DNA from: Gottfriedia acidiceleris
GTDB lineage: Bacteria > Bacillota > Bacilli > Bacillales > Bacillaceae_G
Direction: 5' to 3'
NCBI RefSeq assembly: GCF_002128425.1
Contig: NZ_NESS01000003.1
Location: 186,001 to 250,000, forward strand
Length of the DNA: 64,000 nt
The position numbers and the translations under genes were made by a program. Numbering within the stretch: the first letter of the stretch is position 1; each line of letters starts with the position of its first letter. This document shows positions 26,628 through 36,004 of the stretch, in pieces. The notes under the pieces were generated by a model. That model did no database searches and had not been told where the DNA came from. It was given only the letters and a program-made list of their open reading frames with translations.

Positions 26628-28763
26628 CTATTCCTTATTTCTTATGTTGGGTTTGACAAGTTTAGACCTCTCACCTTCTTCTTTTGTTTGAGGATTGTAC
26701 GGTACTACATAATAAGAAGGTACATTAAATACATTCACAAAGGAATCTTTGTACTCATCTAAACCTGTAACAGTATCTACTAATTTCTCTTTGCCATTTT
26801 TCACTCGATAGATTCGATATTGCTGTCTGTGGTCAGTTGGTGCATTCCAATTAATAACGACGGTGAGTAATCCAAATGGTGAGAATGATACTTTTGATTG
26901 AACATTTGAAATAGGCTCTAAATTTATTGGTGATTCTAAATCATCTATATTTTTTGGCTTTTTAAATGTTGTAGATGGTTCTCTTCCTGCTTCTCTTAAA
27001 ATCTTTTTAAATAAAATGGTTGGATATGTACTTCCGTTTCTTAAAAAATGTTCTGAATCTGTTTTATCATATCCCATCCAAATTGCACCAACAACGTCTG
27101 GTGTATAGCCTACAAACCAAGCATCTTTGTTTCCATTAGTTTGGCCAGGTATATTCGTTGATCCCGTTTTACCAGCTAAATCGCCAGAAAAACTTCCTCT
27201 ACTAGCCGTACCTTCATTTACAACACCTTTTAGCATTTTTGTCATATACCAAGAGGTTTGAGATGAAAACACTTTATATTCCTTAATTTTTACTTCGGCT
27301 ACTAATTCATTGTTACGATCATAAATTGCATTAATAACAAAAGGCTCTAATGCATCTCCATCATGATCAAAGGAACTATATGCTTTTACTAGCTCTAATG
27401 GTGTTAACCCGATCTTAAGTCCTCCAAGTGCCATACTTAATCCTTTATCAGGAATATTCAAATCCATTTTTTCTAGATATTGTTTTGCATTATCTATTCC
27501 TATATCATTTAATAACCAAACAGCTGGCACATTTGCTGATTGAATTAATGCGTTAAACATCGAAATTGTTTTCGTATAAACTCCATTATAATTTTTTGGT
27601 TTATATTCTCCTAACGCACTCTGTTCATTTGGTAATAAAGAATACGGATTGTAGTTTCCTGTTTCAAGTGCTGGTGAATATACAAGTAAAGGCTTCATTG
27701 TTGAACCAGGCTGCCTTTTCACGTTAATTCGATTCAAGCCTTGAAAATAGTAATTCCTACCACCAATTGCCGCCTCTACACCGCCTGTTTCGGAGTTTAT
27801 TAATACGAAGGCCCCTTCAGCATTTTGATCTGTTCCTGGAAAATAGTTTCCATTTTTAAAATACTTATAGGCAGTTAATTGTGTTTTTTTATGGATTGGT
27901 ACGACAACTTTGTATCCACCATTTAAAAGTTGGTCATAAGAAATCCCATATTTCTCTTTTGCTTCCTTTATCACCATATCAATATATGTAGCATATCCGT
28001 TTTCAAATTTTTGTTCCGTAATATGTAATACACTTGGTTTGTTTTTAGCTTTCTGATACTCAGATTCAGTAATATAATGAGTATCTAGCATCTTATAAAG
28101 AACAAGATTCCTACGTTCTAATGATCGCTCTGGTTGTGAGACTGGATCATAATGTGATGGAGCCTTTAATAAAGCTGCTAAAGAAGCACTTTCTTCTATA
28201 GTCAAATTTTTAACATCTTTCCCAAAATAATATTTTGCAGCTCCGCCAATGCCGTATACCCCGTGACCAAAATAAACCTGATTTAAATACATTTCTAGTA
28301 TTTGATCTTTTGTATACTTTCTTTCTAGATTAATTGCTATGATTACTTCCTTTGTTTTTCTCATAAATGTTTTTTCGTGCGTCAAAAACACATTCTTTGC
28401 AAGCTGTTGAGTAAGTGTACTTGCGCCTTGTACTTTACTAAATGCTTTTAAATCATTTACGATAGCCCGAAAGATTGATTGTGTATCGATTCCATGATGT
28501 TTATAGAACCGTTCATCTTCAATTGAAACTACTGCTTGTTTAGTATAATCAGGTATATCACTAATTGAAACGATTTGATGGTTTTCATTATATAGCTTTG
28601 ATACAAAATTCCCCTCTAAATCTACCATTTCTGAAGATGAATGGACGACTAACTTATCTTCATCTATAACATAATTACCTAAGAAAACAATTAGTAAAAA
28701 TCCTACAAAGCTAATTAATAAGACACTTAATAGTCCTATTGTTAAATAACCCCATTTTTTCAA
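26628..28763 (-). CDS. pbpF: Class A penicillin-binding protein (PbpF/PBP2c type)
   Basis: 711 residues. A single N-terminal membrane helix (residues ~7-29) anchors a glycosyltransferase domain (EDERFYKHHGID, GASTLTQQLAKN, RKTKEVIIA, residues ~60-230) and a transpeptidase domain with the SxxK motif GSTMKP (around 365), SAN and the KTGST box. A short fibronectin-like C-terminal region follows. It polymerises and cross-links peptidoglycan on the outer face. Position next to hemE is the same as pbpF of B. subtilis. Expression in the forespore is known for that gene but not shown here. Confidence 0.92.
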   Translation of the reverse strand: MKKWGYLTIGLLSVLLISFVGFLLIVFLGNYVIDEDKLVVHSSSEMVDLEGNFVSKLYNENHQIVSISDIPDYTKQAVVSIEDERFYKHHGIDTQSIFRAIVNDLKAFSKVQGASTLTQQLAKNVFLTHEKTFMRKTKEVIIAINLERKYTKDQILEMYLNQVYFGHGVYGIGGAAKYYFGKDVKNLTIEESASLAALLKAPSHYDPVSQPERSLERRNLVLYKMLDTHYITESEYQKAKNKPSVLHITEQKFENGYATYIDMVIKEAKEKYGISYDQLLNGGYKVVVPIHKKTQLTAYKYFKNGNYFPGTDQNAEGAFVLINSETGGVEAAIGGRNYYFQGLNRINVKRQPGSTMKPLLVYSPALETGNYNPYSLLPNEQSALGEYKPKNYNGVYTKTISMFNALIQSANVPAVWLLNDIGIDNAKQYLEKMDLNIPDKGLSMALGGLKIGLTPLELVKAYSSFDHDGDALEPFVINAIYDRNNELVAEVKIKEYKVFSSQTSWYMTKMLKGVVNEGTASRGSFSGDLAGKTGSTNIPGQTNGNKDAWFVGYTPDVVGAIWMGYDKTDSEHFLRNGSTYPTILFKKILREAGREPSTTFKKPKNIDDLESPINLEPISNVQSKVSFSPFGLLTVVINWNAPTDHRQQYRIYRVKNGKEKLVDTVTGLDEYKDSFVNVFNVPSYYVVPYNPQTKEEGERSKLVKPNIRNKE

Positions 28764-28962
28764 TTATTTCACCTTCATTTCTCTTACCATATAACAAATA
28801 GTATATCCATATATTCCCACGAATAAGTCATTATTTCCTATTTTTCGATGAATATTTCCTTGGAAATACATTTTTCGTCATTCCTTATTGAAGATAATTT
28901 TGAAGGATATCAATTACATTTCTTGAATAGGTTATATAGATAGTAAGTAGGAGGGTGAAATA

Positions 28963-30159
28963 ATGTCAGATTTATTTTCTTTATTAGATTCATATTATCC
29001 GGAAATGGTATCTACTCGTAGATACCTACATGAAAATCCTGAGCTTTCGTTTAAAGAATACGAGACAGCAAAATTCATTCAAAACTTTTATAAACAATTA
29101 AATATTCCTTTCAAATCAAATGTCGGTGGAAACGGTGTTGTTGCTACAATTACTGGAAGAAACCCTGGAAAAACGATCGCTTTACGAGCAGATTTTGACG
29201 CACTACCTATTCAAGATGAGAAAAATGTTTCTTATTCCTCAAAAGTACCTGGCGTTATGCACGCATGTGGTCATGATGGTCACACTGCTACACTTCTATA
29301 TTTAGCAAAAGCACTTCATGAGCAAAAAGATTCTTGGGACGGTAAAGTTGTCTTCCTTCACCAACATGCAGAAGAATATGCACCTGGTGGGGCTATTTCT
29401 ATGATTGCTGATGGATGCTTAGATGGTGTTGATGAGGTTTATGGAACCCATTTGTGGGCAATTGAAGAATTAGGAACAGTTGGTTATCGAAAAGGACCAA
29501 TCATGGCAGCAGCTGATCGTTTTTCAATCACAATCCAAGGTCAAGGCGGTCATGGTGCGGAACCCCATCGAACAAAAGACAGTATTGTAATTGCTAGTCA
29601 ACTTGTTATGGCACTTCAACAAGTTGTTAGTCGAGAAACAAATCCAATTGACACTGTTGTCTTATCGATTGGAAGTTTCGAAGCAAAAAATGCTTTTAAT
29701 GTGATCGCCGATCGAGCAACTTTAATAGGGACAGTTCGTACGTTCAAAAAGGAAACACAGGAAAAAGTAAAAGAACAAATAGCTAGAATTATTAAAGGAA
29801 TTTGTCTAGCAAATGATGTTACATACGAATATAAGTACGATGATGGATATCCTCCAGTAGTAAATCATGATAAAGAAACTGATTTATTAGTTAAAGTAGC
29901 CGAATCAATTGATGAAATTAGTCAATTAAAAGAAATGGACCCTAAAATGGGTGGAGAAGATTTCGCATACTATTTACAAAAAGTACCAGGAACTTTCTTC
30001 TTCACAGGAGCTAAACCTCCTCACGTTACAGAAGCTTACCCTCATCACCATCCAAAATTTGATTTTGACGAAAAAGCTATGTTAATTGCAGCAAAAACAC
30101 TAGGGTCTGTGACATTAGCTTCATTAAAACAATCACAAAAATTAGTTGAGCAAAAATAA
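28963..30159 (+). CDS. yhaA: M20-family amidohydrolase (YhaA-like)
   Basis: 398-residue zinc-dependent N-acyl-amino-acid or related amidohydrolase (M20D type). Metal-binding features are MHACGHDGHTA, the HQHAEEYAPGGA segment with the general-base Glu pair, GTHLWA and the late GGEDFAYY plus HHHPKFDFDE. The lid domain lies between. The true substrate is unknown; family members deacylate N-acetyl-amino acids, indole-acetyl conjugates or hippurate. It is the only plus-strand gene here, next to ecsABC on the other strand, the order seen in B. subtilis. SD is GGAGGGTG. Confidence 0.9.
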   Translation: MSDLFSLLDSYYPEMVSTRRYLHENPELSFKEYETAKFIQNFYKQLNIPFKSNVGGNGVVATITGRNPGKTIALRADFDALPIQDEKNVSYSSKVPGVMHACGHDGHTATLLYLAKALHEQKDSWDGKVVFLHQHAEEYAPGGAISMIADGCLDGVDEVYGTHLWAIEELGTVGYRKGPIMAAADRFSITIQGQGGHGAEPHRTKDSIVIASQLVMALQQVVSRETNPIDTVVLSIGSFEAKNAFNVIADRATLIGTVRTFKKETQEKVKEQIARIIKGICLANDVTYEYKYDDGYPPVVNHDKETDLLVKVAESIDEISQLKEMDPKMGGEDFAYYLQKVPGTFFFTGAKPPHVTEAYPHHHPKFDFDEKAMLIAAKTLGSVTLASLKQSQKLVEQK

Positions 30160-30160
30160 G

Positions 30161-30190
30161 AAAAAGGAGAACTTTTTAGTTCTCCTTTTT
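30161..30190. terminator. Bidirectional terminator between yhaA and ecsC
   Basis: AAAAAGGAGAACT, TTTT loop, AGTTCTCCTTTTT. Confidence 0.9.
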
Positions 30191-30210
30191 GTAGTAGACA
30201 AATTAACTGT

Positions 30211-30948
30211 CTAGATAAGATCTTCTTTCTTCTTCATATACCTTAATCTATAAGCATTTTTAGCAGTTTCTCCTAATTGTTCAAGAAGTTGATAATTTAC
30301 ATAAGCTCCAACCGGTGCTCCAATAATAGGTACTAATTGTAGAAGTTTTGCTAAATCGATATGATCTCGATATTCTAGTTGTAATTGTTCCCAATTGACT
30401 TGGGGATTTTCATCTACTTTATCTTCCCATTTTTCGATAACTTGAAATACTTTTTTTCGATGGCTATCACTTGAAAAAGCAAGTTGAAAAATATACAGCA
30501 TGAATTGTCGTTCAAGTTCATCTTTAGGAGAGAAACCATAAATTTTTGCTGCTTCAACTAAAAACCTAATTTTTATTCCTAGTAACAACGGAAAATCTGC
30601 AAGACCGAGTAATATTCCCCCCGCTCCTGTACCAGCACCTTCTACAGCTGAAATCTTTTTGTACTCGTTTAACTTTTTATCTAAGATTAAATCTCTTTCT
30701 CTAAGTGTCAATGCTTCATACTCTTCACCACTGCCATTAAAAATAGTAGACCCTCCCATAAATAAAACCATCATATTTCTAACAGTTTTTGTAAGTAGAT
30801 CTTGTATTTGTTCTGGCAGTAATGATTGAAGCTTTAACTGAACTTTTTTTGCAGATGTTTGAAAAATATTTGAATCGGACATTACTTTTTGCTTCCATCT
30901 TGATAGTTCGTACTGAATACGAAGTTCATAAGAATCCATTTTGTCCAC
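30211..30948 (-). CDS. ecsC: EcsC family protein
   Basis: 245 residues. The EcsC family is poorly understood. The Gly-rich loop GAGTGAGGILLGLADFPLL, the following amphipathic segment and the C-terminal PIIGAPVGAYVNY match the family. Two short hydrophobic stretches suggest membrane association rather than a true span. It is third in ecsA-ecsB-ecsC, separated by 3 bases from ecsB, so it is translated with it. In B. subtilis disruption of ecsA affects secretion, competence and sporulation; ecsC has no firm role. Confidence 0.85.
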   Translation of the reverse strand: MDKMDSYELRIQYELSRWKQKVMSDSNIFQTSAKKVQLKLQSLLPEQIQDLLTKTVRNMMVLFMGGSTIFNGSGEEYEALTLRERDLILDKKLNEYKKISAVEGAGTGAGGILLGLADFPLLLGIKIRFLVEAAKIYGFSPKDELERQFMLYIFQLAFSSDSHRKKVFQVIEKWEDKVDENPQVNWEQLQLEYRDHIDLAKLLQLVPIIGAPVGAYVNYQLLEQLGETAKNAYRLRYMKKKEDLI

Positions 30949-30951
30949 CCT

Positions 30952-32172
30952 TTACAATTTTTGTGGCTGACCTAACCTTTTATGCACATAAAATTTAATT
31001 AACCACATTGAAAATAAAGTATACACAACGATTGCAATAATAAAGTTTATAATCGACAAGCCCTTTATTAAACCAATGATACTAAAAACTAAACTACATA
31101 TTATCAGTAGTATATACAAAAGTGTCGAAATAGATTTTTTATTTTCTTCATTTGTATAAGGATAAATTTTCCACAATAAATGATAGTTATACTGTTTTAA
31201 AATTGACATATTCTGTAGGGAAATTACGTAAAGAAATAAAATGCCAATCAATACTTTTCCAATTAAAGTTGGCACCAAGTAAACTACAAACCCTCCTACG
31301 AAAAGTTGTCTTAAAAACATACTTAAATAGTTACCATTTCGAATAAATGTACGAACTAGTAAATAATTCGCTGCATTTTTCATTGGAAATTTATTAATTA
31401 TTGGATCTGCCCATTTTCTTCGCTTAACTTGTTGCTGAATAGATGGCACATCAGTAAACATATTCGCAAATCGATAAAAAGTCGCTAATCTTGAAGTATC
31501 AAGTTTAACATTTCGTTCCCATTGTACTCTTTTATTTTTACTACCTATTTGAATTGATAATGCATAAACAGCTAAAATTACGATCATTATTGAAAGGAAA
31601 AAACTACTCCATTTACTTAATAACCCATATATAAATAAGAAAGTACCAAGCAACCTTATACAATAATCAAATGCTCGGTTTAATACACCATTATTTGTAA
31701 GATGTAAGAATGAAACAAAAAGATTGTATCCTTTTAATAAGAAAATTATTACCATAAATACGATAAAGCTTGTAGTTTGTCCTAGTAAAAATTTCTTATA
31801 AATTGGATAAATCACTCCTAACATCATTAACATCAAATAAACTTGAACGATGTACGTAATTAAAAAAGAGCGGACAAAGTAATTTTTCATCTTTTTTTCT
31901 AAAGGTAGTAAATAATGTAAATCAGGTCCTTTAAAAAAAGTAGTTACTTGACCTGTTACAACAAGAAAACTGAAAAGAATAGAGATTAATAAAATAACCG
32001 GAAAGTCTGGAGAAATTGTTTTTAACATTTGTTGGTAATAATATGCTCCTCCTCCAAAGCCAAAAACAATCACAAATTTTATATGATCATTAAAAATATA
32101 ACGACCATATCTACTCATTTCTTTAATGAAGCTCCTAAACCGTGCTAACCATAATTCTTTTATCGTACTCAT
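30952..32172 (-). CDS. ecsB: ABC transporter permease EcsB
   Basis: 406-residue polytopic membrane protein with about eight to ten hydrophobic segments, a long cytoplasmic loop (RVQWERNVKLDTSRLATFYR and on) and a basic C-terminal tail. It is the membrane subunit that pairs with EcsA. The start overlaps the ecsA stop by 4 bases (ATGA), the classic coupling for the operon. The transported compound is unknown; Ecs is linked to RasP-dependent regulated proteolysis and secretion in B. subtilis. Confidence 0.9.
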   Translation of the reverse strand: MSTIKELWLARFRSFIKEMSRYGRYIFNDHIKFVIVFGFGGGAYYYQQMLKTISPDFPVILLISILFSFLVVTGQVTTFFKGPDLHYLLPLEKKMKNYFVRSFLITYIVQVYLMLMMLGVIYPIYKKFLLGQTTSFIVFMVIIFLLKGYNLFVSFLHLTNNGVLNRAFDYCIRLLGTFLFIYGLLSKWSSFFLSIMIVILAVYALSIQIGSKNKRVQWERNVKLDTSRLATFYRFANMFTDVPSIQQQVKRRKWADPIINKFPMKNAANYLLVRTFIRNGNYLSMFLRQLFVGGFVVYLVPTLIGKVLIGILFLYVISLQNMSILKQYNYHLLWKIYPYTNEENKKSISTLLYILLIICSLVFSIIGLIKGLSIINFIIAIVVYTLFSMWLIKFYVHKRLGQPQKL

Positions 32173-32906
32173 ATTTCTTTTTCCTTCGTTGCAAAAATAT
32201 AAATTTCATCCAATGAAGCATTTGGCATATTATATTGAGTTTGTAATTCGTTTAACGTACCTTTTGCAATGATTACTCCTTCATGCAAAATAATGAATGA
32301 ATCACAATAAATCTGAGCAGTCGATAAAATATGAGTAGACATTAAAATGCCTGCTCCTTTTTCTTTTTCATTGTTCAAAATTTCTAGTAAATCATTTATC
32401 GCGATTGGATCTAATCCTAAAAAAGGTTCATCTATTATGTATAACTGTGGTTGGACAATAAGGGCACAAATGATCATTACTTTTTGTTTCATCCCTTTAG
32501 AGAATGTCGAAGGAAAATATTTTCTTTTTTCATATAATCTAAATGTTTTTAATAACTCTTCACTACGTTTTTTAAAATCCTTTTCAGGAATATTATATGC
32601 CAAGGCCGTAATTTCAAGATGTTCCTGTAAAGTTAATTCATCATAAATCATTGGTGTTTCAGGAACATACGATAAGCTAGCACGATATGCAGTTGGATCT
32701 TTATCAAATGATTCACTATTAATTAATATTTCACCTTTAGATGGCTTCAAAAGTCCCAAAATATGTTTTATTGTCGTACTCTTACCGGCACCATTTAACC
32801 CGATTAACCCAACAAGCTCATTCTTATTAATCGTAAATGAGACATCTTTAATGACAGGTTGTCTAGTATATCCACCTGAGACATCTTTTACATGCAATAA
32901 AGTCAT
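32169..32906 (-). CDS. ecsA: ABC transporter ATP-binding protein EcsA
   Basis: 245-residue ATPase. Walker A GLNGAGKST near 36-44, the signature FSKGMKQKV, Walker B LYIIDEPFLGLDP and the switch MSTHILST are all intact. It powers EcsB. First gene of ecsABC. In B. subtilis it is needed for normal secretion and protein processing. It lies across a long gene-poor region from hit, where the two RNA elements are found. Confidence 0.93.
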   Translation of the reverse strand: MTLLHVKDVSGGYTRQPVIKDVSFTINKNELVGLIGLNGAGKSTTIKHILGLLKPSKGEILINSESFDKDPTAYRASLSYVPETPMIYDELTLQEHLEITALAYNIPEKDFKKRSEELLKTFRLYEKRKYFPSTFSKGMKQKVMIICALIVQPQLYIIDEPFLGLDPIAINDLLEILNNEKEKGAGILMSTHILSTAQIYCDSFIILHEGVIIAKGTLNELQTQYNMPNASLDEIYIFATKEKEI

Positions 32907-33043
32907 TCTTTACAAATCCTTTCAAATGTACTTTTCCTATATATTTTATTGTATCAAATAATAATCTTAACTTCCTCAATATCATATTTATGGAATACTA
33001 AAAAAAATCCTTCTTTTTTTGAATACTATTTTAGGTTAAGGGT

Positions 33044-33446
33044 ATTATAATTCTTGAAGGGAAAGCAACACACTTTCTTAGTTCAAAATTTGAAATGAGG
33101 TGTGTGTTAAAGGAAATTTAATTTGCGTTCAAACCTAAGTCAGATAATTGTTTAAGTGAAATGAGGTATCTCCAAAGATTAACATCGTTGTCATATACAG
33201 CAATGCTAAATTTAAGGAGATGGTGCGCTTGAACATATTCTATAAAAACAAAGGTCATTAGTATACCAATTTGTAAATGAGGTGTCTCGAGCAGAACATA
33301 TAATTTATTTATAGGTGTACCAATTTATTGAACATTAAAGCAAATGAGGTGTCTGTTAAAGACAATTTAACTTAATAACCTAAAATTTTTTCTAAAGATT
33401 CTTTCCCCTTCATCAAGGAGCAACTATTGGTTGCTCCTTGTTTATG
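33044..33446 (+). ncRNA. Candidate structured RNA, copy A of a tandem pair
   Basis: No credible protein is encoded. The element starts near a TATAAT (33046-33051) and ends at a strong intrinsic terminator (33415-33446). It contains AAATGAGGTGT-type motifs at 33093-33103, 33159-33169, 33275-33285 and 33342-33352. Possible helices include AACACAC (33067-33073) with GTGTGTT (33101-33107), ATCTCC with GGAGAT, and GTATACC with GGTGTAC. A second copy at 33723-34107 keeps the blocks and the terminator while diverging between them. I do not recognise the family, and strand is inferred from the terminator. Confidence 0.65.
33415..33446 (+). terminator. Terminator of RNA copy A
   Basis: AAGGAGCAAC, TATT loop, GGTTGCTCCTTGTTT. 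Confidence 0.88.
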
Positions 33447-33722
33447 TTATTGAAAAAAAATTTATCAATTAAATTGTTGGATTGAACATTGATAAGTAAG
33501 TTGTGTGATATTGATTTCCACTACAGTAACTCGCTTCCAATGAGAAGAGATTTTAACTTATTACTTCTATTATTTATATACTCAGTTTACCGAAACTTTC
33601 TTCCACTTAAATTTCCATTGAAATCCCTTCTGTTTTTCATGCCATTTAAAGTTTTTCTAGTATTAATGTGCTCTCCCCAATATTTTTTTTAAGTTTTAAG
33701 CATACTTTCTTTCATACAGGGC
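33447..33722. other. AT-rich spacer between the two RNA copies
   Basis: No gene is supported. A 67-codon TTG-start frame runs through it but has no SD and a random-like, hydrophobic composition. Confidence 0.45.
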
Positions 33723-34107
33723 ATCATAATTCTTGAAGGGAAAGCAACACACTTTCCAGTTCAAAATTTGAAATGAGGTGTGTGTTAAAGGTAATTTAAT
33801 TTGCGTTCAAACCTATGCAAGGGTAGCTGTTGAAGTGAAATGTCTCCCAAGATAAAACATCGTTGTATAAACAGCAGTGAAAACATCAAAGGAGATGGTT
33901 AGCTTGAACATTATTACTTATAAACAAAGGTTTTAGTATACCAATTTGTAAATGAGGTGTCTCGACCAGAGCATATAAATTTATTATAAGGTGTACCAAT
34001 TTATTGAACATATAAGCAAATGAGGTGTCTATCAAAGACAATTTATAATTACTCCATATTCTTTCCCCTTCATCAAGAAGCAACGTAGGTTGCTTCTTGT
34101 TTATTTT
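33723..34107 (+). ncRNA. Candidate structured RNA, copy B of a tandem pair
   Basis: Second copy of the element at 33044-33446. Long identical blocks include ATAATTCTTGAAGGGAAAGC (33726), GTTCAAAATTTGAAATGAGG, TTAATTTGCGTTCAAACCTA and TAGTATACCAATTTGTAAAT. Three AAATGAGGTGT motifs remain; the second is degenerate (GAAATGTCTCCC) but still can pair with the downstream GGAGAT. The -10-like sequence is CATAAT (33725-33730). The terminator stem differs from copy A in sequence but keeps its pairing (GAAGCAAC/GTTGCTTC against GGAGCAAC/GTTGCTCC). That is compensatory change, evidence for selection on structure. Confidence 0.65.
34075..34107 (+). terminator. Terminator of RNA copy B
   Basis: AAGAAGCAAC, short loop, GTTGCTTCTTGTTTATTTTT. 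Confidence 0.88.
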
Positions 34108-34182
34108 TCTCCTTAACCCTATTTCCCCTTAAACTTACGTCTATGTTAAAATAAGGAAAAAAAGTGAAAGGAAGTAGAAGAA

Positions 34183-34620
34183 ATGACACATGACGCTAAT
34201 TGTATTTTTTGCAAAATTATTGAAGGTAGCATTCCAGCTTCAAAAGTATACGAGGATGATGATGTTTTAGCTTTTTTAGATTTAAGTCAAGTTACAAAAG
34301 GACACACATTAGTCATTCCAAAGGATCATGTTGAAAACATATTCGAAATGAGTGAAGAGACAGCTAGTACATACTTCCGAAAAGTACCTCAAATTGCTAA
34401 TGCAATTAAAGATACTTTTAATGTCCAAGGTATAAATATTTTAAATAATAGTGGTGAAGTTTCAGGTCAAACTGTATTTCATTATCATATGCATATTTTA
34501 CCACGATACGGAAAAAATGATGGCTTTGATGTAAAATGGCAATCAAATCAAAATCAATACACAAATGAAACGCTTCAAGAGATTGCAAAATCTATCGAAA
34601 ATAACATTATCAAAAAATAA
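34183..34620 (+). CDS. hit: HIT-family nucleotide hydrolase/transferase (HinT-like)
   Basis: 145 residues. The histidine triad HYHMHILPR is near the C-terminus (residues ~98-106); an N-terminal CIFCKII zinc pair and the DLSQVTKGHTLVIPK strand are typical. These enzymes hydrolyse nucleoside phosphoramidates and adenylylated intermediates. The neighbour ecsA lies across the RNA-containing gap in the opposite direction, as in B. subtilis. SD AAAGGAAG precedes ATG 34183. Confidence 0.93.
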   Translation: MTHDANCIFCKIIEGSIPASKVYEDDDVLAFLDLSQVTKGHTLVIPKDHVENIFEMSEETASTYFRKVPQIANAIKDTFNVQGINILNNSGEVSGQTVFHYHMHILPRYGKNDGFDVKWQSNQNQYTNETLQEIAKSIENNIIKK

Positions 34621-34638
34621 TAATATAAGATCATTTAC

Positions 34639-34683
34639 AAACAAAAACAGGAGTGTGATTACCTCCTGTTTTTGTTTTTTTTA
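34639..34683 (+). terminator. Terminator of hit
   Basis: AAACAAAAACAGGAG, loop, CTCCTGTTTTTGTTTTTTTT. Confidence 0.9.
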
Positions 34684-34970
34684 TGTAAATTCCATCTTAA
34701 TTCTGCATTTTATACTATATTTTTAAAGATTTATATTATATATTTACTATATTACCAATAATATTTTATCGACAATTACTCTATAGTTCAGCTAAAATTA
34801 TTATATAAACATACCTTTTTCAACCCATAACACTTAATTATAATATAAAAATGTAGAATTTTATCAACGACTTTGTGAAAATTTTTAAAAATTCTAACTA
34901 AAAGTTCTTTATTTCTTCACATATTATTGGCATAATAATAAATAGATAGTTAAATAGAAAAGAAGGTGAA
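34684..34970. other. AT-rich intergenic region upstream of hpr
   Basis: No coding or RNA gene is visible. It holds the hpr promoter region; I do not see a confident -10/-35 pair. Confidence 0.4.
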
Positions 34971-34973
34971 TTG

Positions 34974-35534
34974 ATGAAAACTGAACAAAAGTTATATACA
35001 ATGAAAGAAGCTTTGATTTTTAGTCAAAGAATTGCCCAAATTTCTAAAGCATTATGGAAGTCAGTTGAAAAAGACTGGCAACAATGGATTAAACCCTATG
35101 ATTTAAATATCAATGAACATCATATTTTAATGATCGCCTTCCACTTAAAGGGTGCGTCTATTTCTGAAATTGCGAAATTTGGTGTAATGCACGTATCGAC
35201 CGCTTTTAACTTCTCTAAAAAGCTTGAAGAACGTGGTTTATTAGTGTTTTCTAAAAAAGTAGAAGATAAACGTAATACTTATATTGAATTAACAGAAAAA
35301 GGTAAAAATATGCTATTAGAGATTCTAGGAGAATTTGATCCTGAGACAAATTCAGTTTTCCAAGGTACTTTACCATTAAAAGAATTTTATGGTAAGTTTC
35401 CAGAAAATATGGAAATTATGGCTATTTTACGTAATATTTATGGAAAAGATTTTATGGATATATTTGAAACAACGTTAGGAAACATAGATAAAGAATTTAT
35501 CGAAGAAGATAATCGTTTAATTAAGAAACCTTAA
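34974..35534 (+). CDS. hpr: MarR-family transition-state regulator Hpr (ScoC)
   Basis: 186 residues with a MarR winged helix: helix-turn-helix [27 protein letters not shown] around residues 62-89 and wing [18 protein letters not shown]. Hpr/ScoC represses extracellular protease, sporulation and peptide-transport genes in the transition phase. ATG 34974 with SD AGAAGGTG is chosen; the TTG three bases before would only add one Met. The N-terminal [20 protein letters not shown] helix is the dimerisation region. Its neighbour prsA is the same as in B. subtilis. Confidence 0.92.
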   Translation: MKTEQKLYTMKEALIFSQRIAQISKALWKSVEKDWQQWIKPYDLNINEHHILMIAFHLKGASISEIAKFGVMHVSTAFNFSKKLEERGLLVFSKKVEDKRNTYIELTEKGKNMLLEILGEFDPETNSVFQGTLPLKEFYGKFPENMEIMAILRNIYGKDFMDIFETTLGNIDKEFIEEDNRLIKKP

Positions 35535-35593
35535 TATCTTCTTTAAAGTTACAATTTTAAGTTGATTTGTCCTTGAAATTGTACAATCAAATA

Positions 35594-35631
35594 GAAGCGG
35601 GGTAAGATTAATTAAATCCTTCCGCTTTTTA
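35594..35631 (+). terminator. Terminator of hpr
   Basis: GAAGCGG, long AT loop, CCGCTTTTT. Confidence 0.7.
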
Positions 35632-35760
35632 TTTCGGCCACTTTTGTTCAAAATTTCACATATATCCCTCTTTTAAACCTTCAACTCATTTCCTTTTCTT
35701 TTCAATTTCTAATTCTATACAAAGAATATGTACATCATAAACTACTTATAATTCTGGAAT

Positions 35761-35793
35761 AAAAACTCAACCGGAGGTACAATACCTCCGGTC
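35761..35793 (-). terminator. Terminator of the YjcZ-like gene
   Basis: ACCGGAGGTACAATACCTCCGGT, a nearly perfect palindrome, followed on the minus strand by TTGAGTTTTT. Confidence 0.85.
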
Positions 35794-35815
35794 GAATATT
35801 TGTCTTATTTACAAA

Positions 35816-35905
35816 TTAGATGCAAGCTGCTCCTACGATAATTAATAAGATGAACAATACAACGATTAACGCAAATCCTCCACCATGGAATCCTACGCCC
35901 ATCAT
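35816..35905 (-). CDS. YjcZ-family sporulation microprotein
   Basis: 29 residues: a Gly-rich, His-containing head (MMGVGFHGGGF) and a single hydrophobic segment ALIVVLFILLIIVGAACI. This is the typical YjcZ layout, a spore-associated single-pass membrane peptide whose function is unknown. SD AAAGGAGGTG is excellent. CATAAGATA (minus strand, 35931-35939) 15 bp from a GACC fits a SigK-type promoter, which supports late sporulation expression. It is too short for most gene finders. Confidence 0.75.
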   Translation of the reverse strand: MMGVGFHGGGFALIVVLFILLIIVGAACI

Positions 35906-35930
35906 TCACACCTCCTTTAGCTACATATCT

Positions 35931-35958
35931 TATCTTATGCGTGTAGTAAAAAATGGTC
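35931..35958 (-). promoter_or_regulatory. SigK-like promoter of the YjcZ-type gene
   Basis: On the minus strand GACC (35958-35955), a 15-bp spacer and CATAAGATA (35939-35931) match the SigK pattern. Confidence 0.45.
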
Positions 35959-36004
35959 TGGGCAAATGTATAAATAACCTTCATTTTCGAAGATTCATAC
36001 TAAC

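Noticed and set aside
33041-33050. SigB-like GGGTAT at the start of RNA copy A
   Set aside because: Copy B has GGGCAT at the same place and no matching -35 was found for either; TATAAT/CATAAT is the simpler -10.
33489-33692. 67-codon frame between the two RNA copies
   Set aside because: TTG start without SD, random hydrophobic composition, and not shared by any conserved segment.
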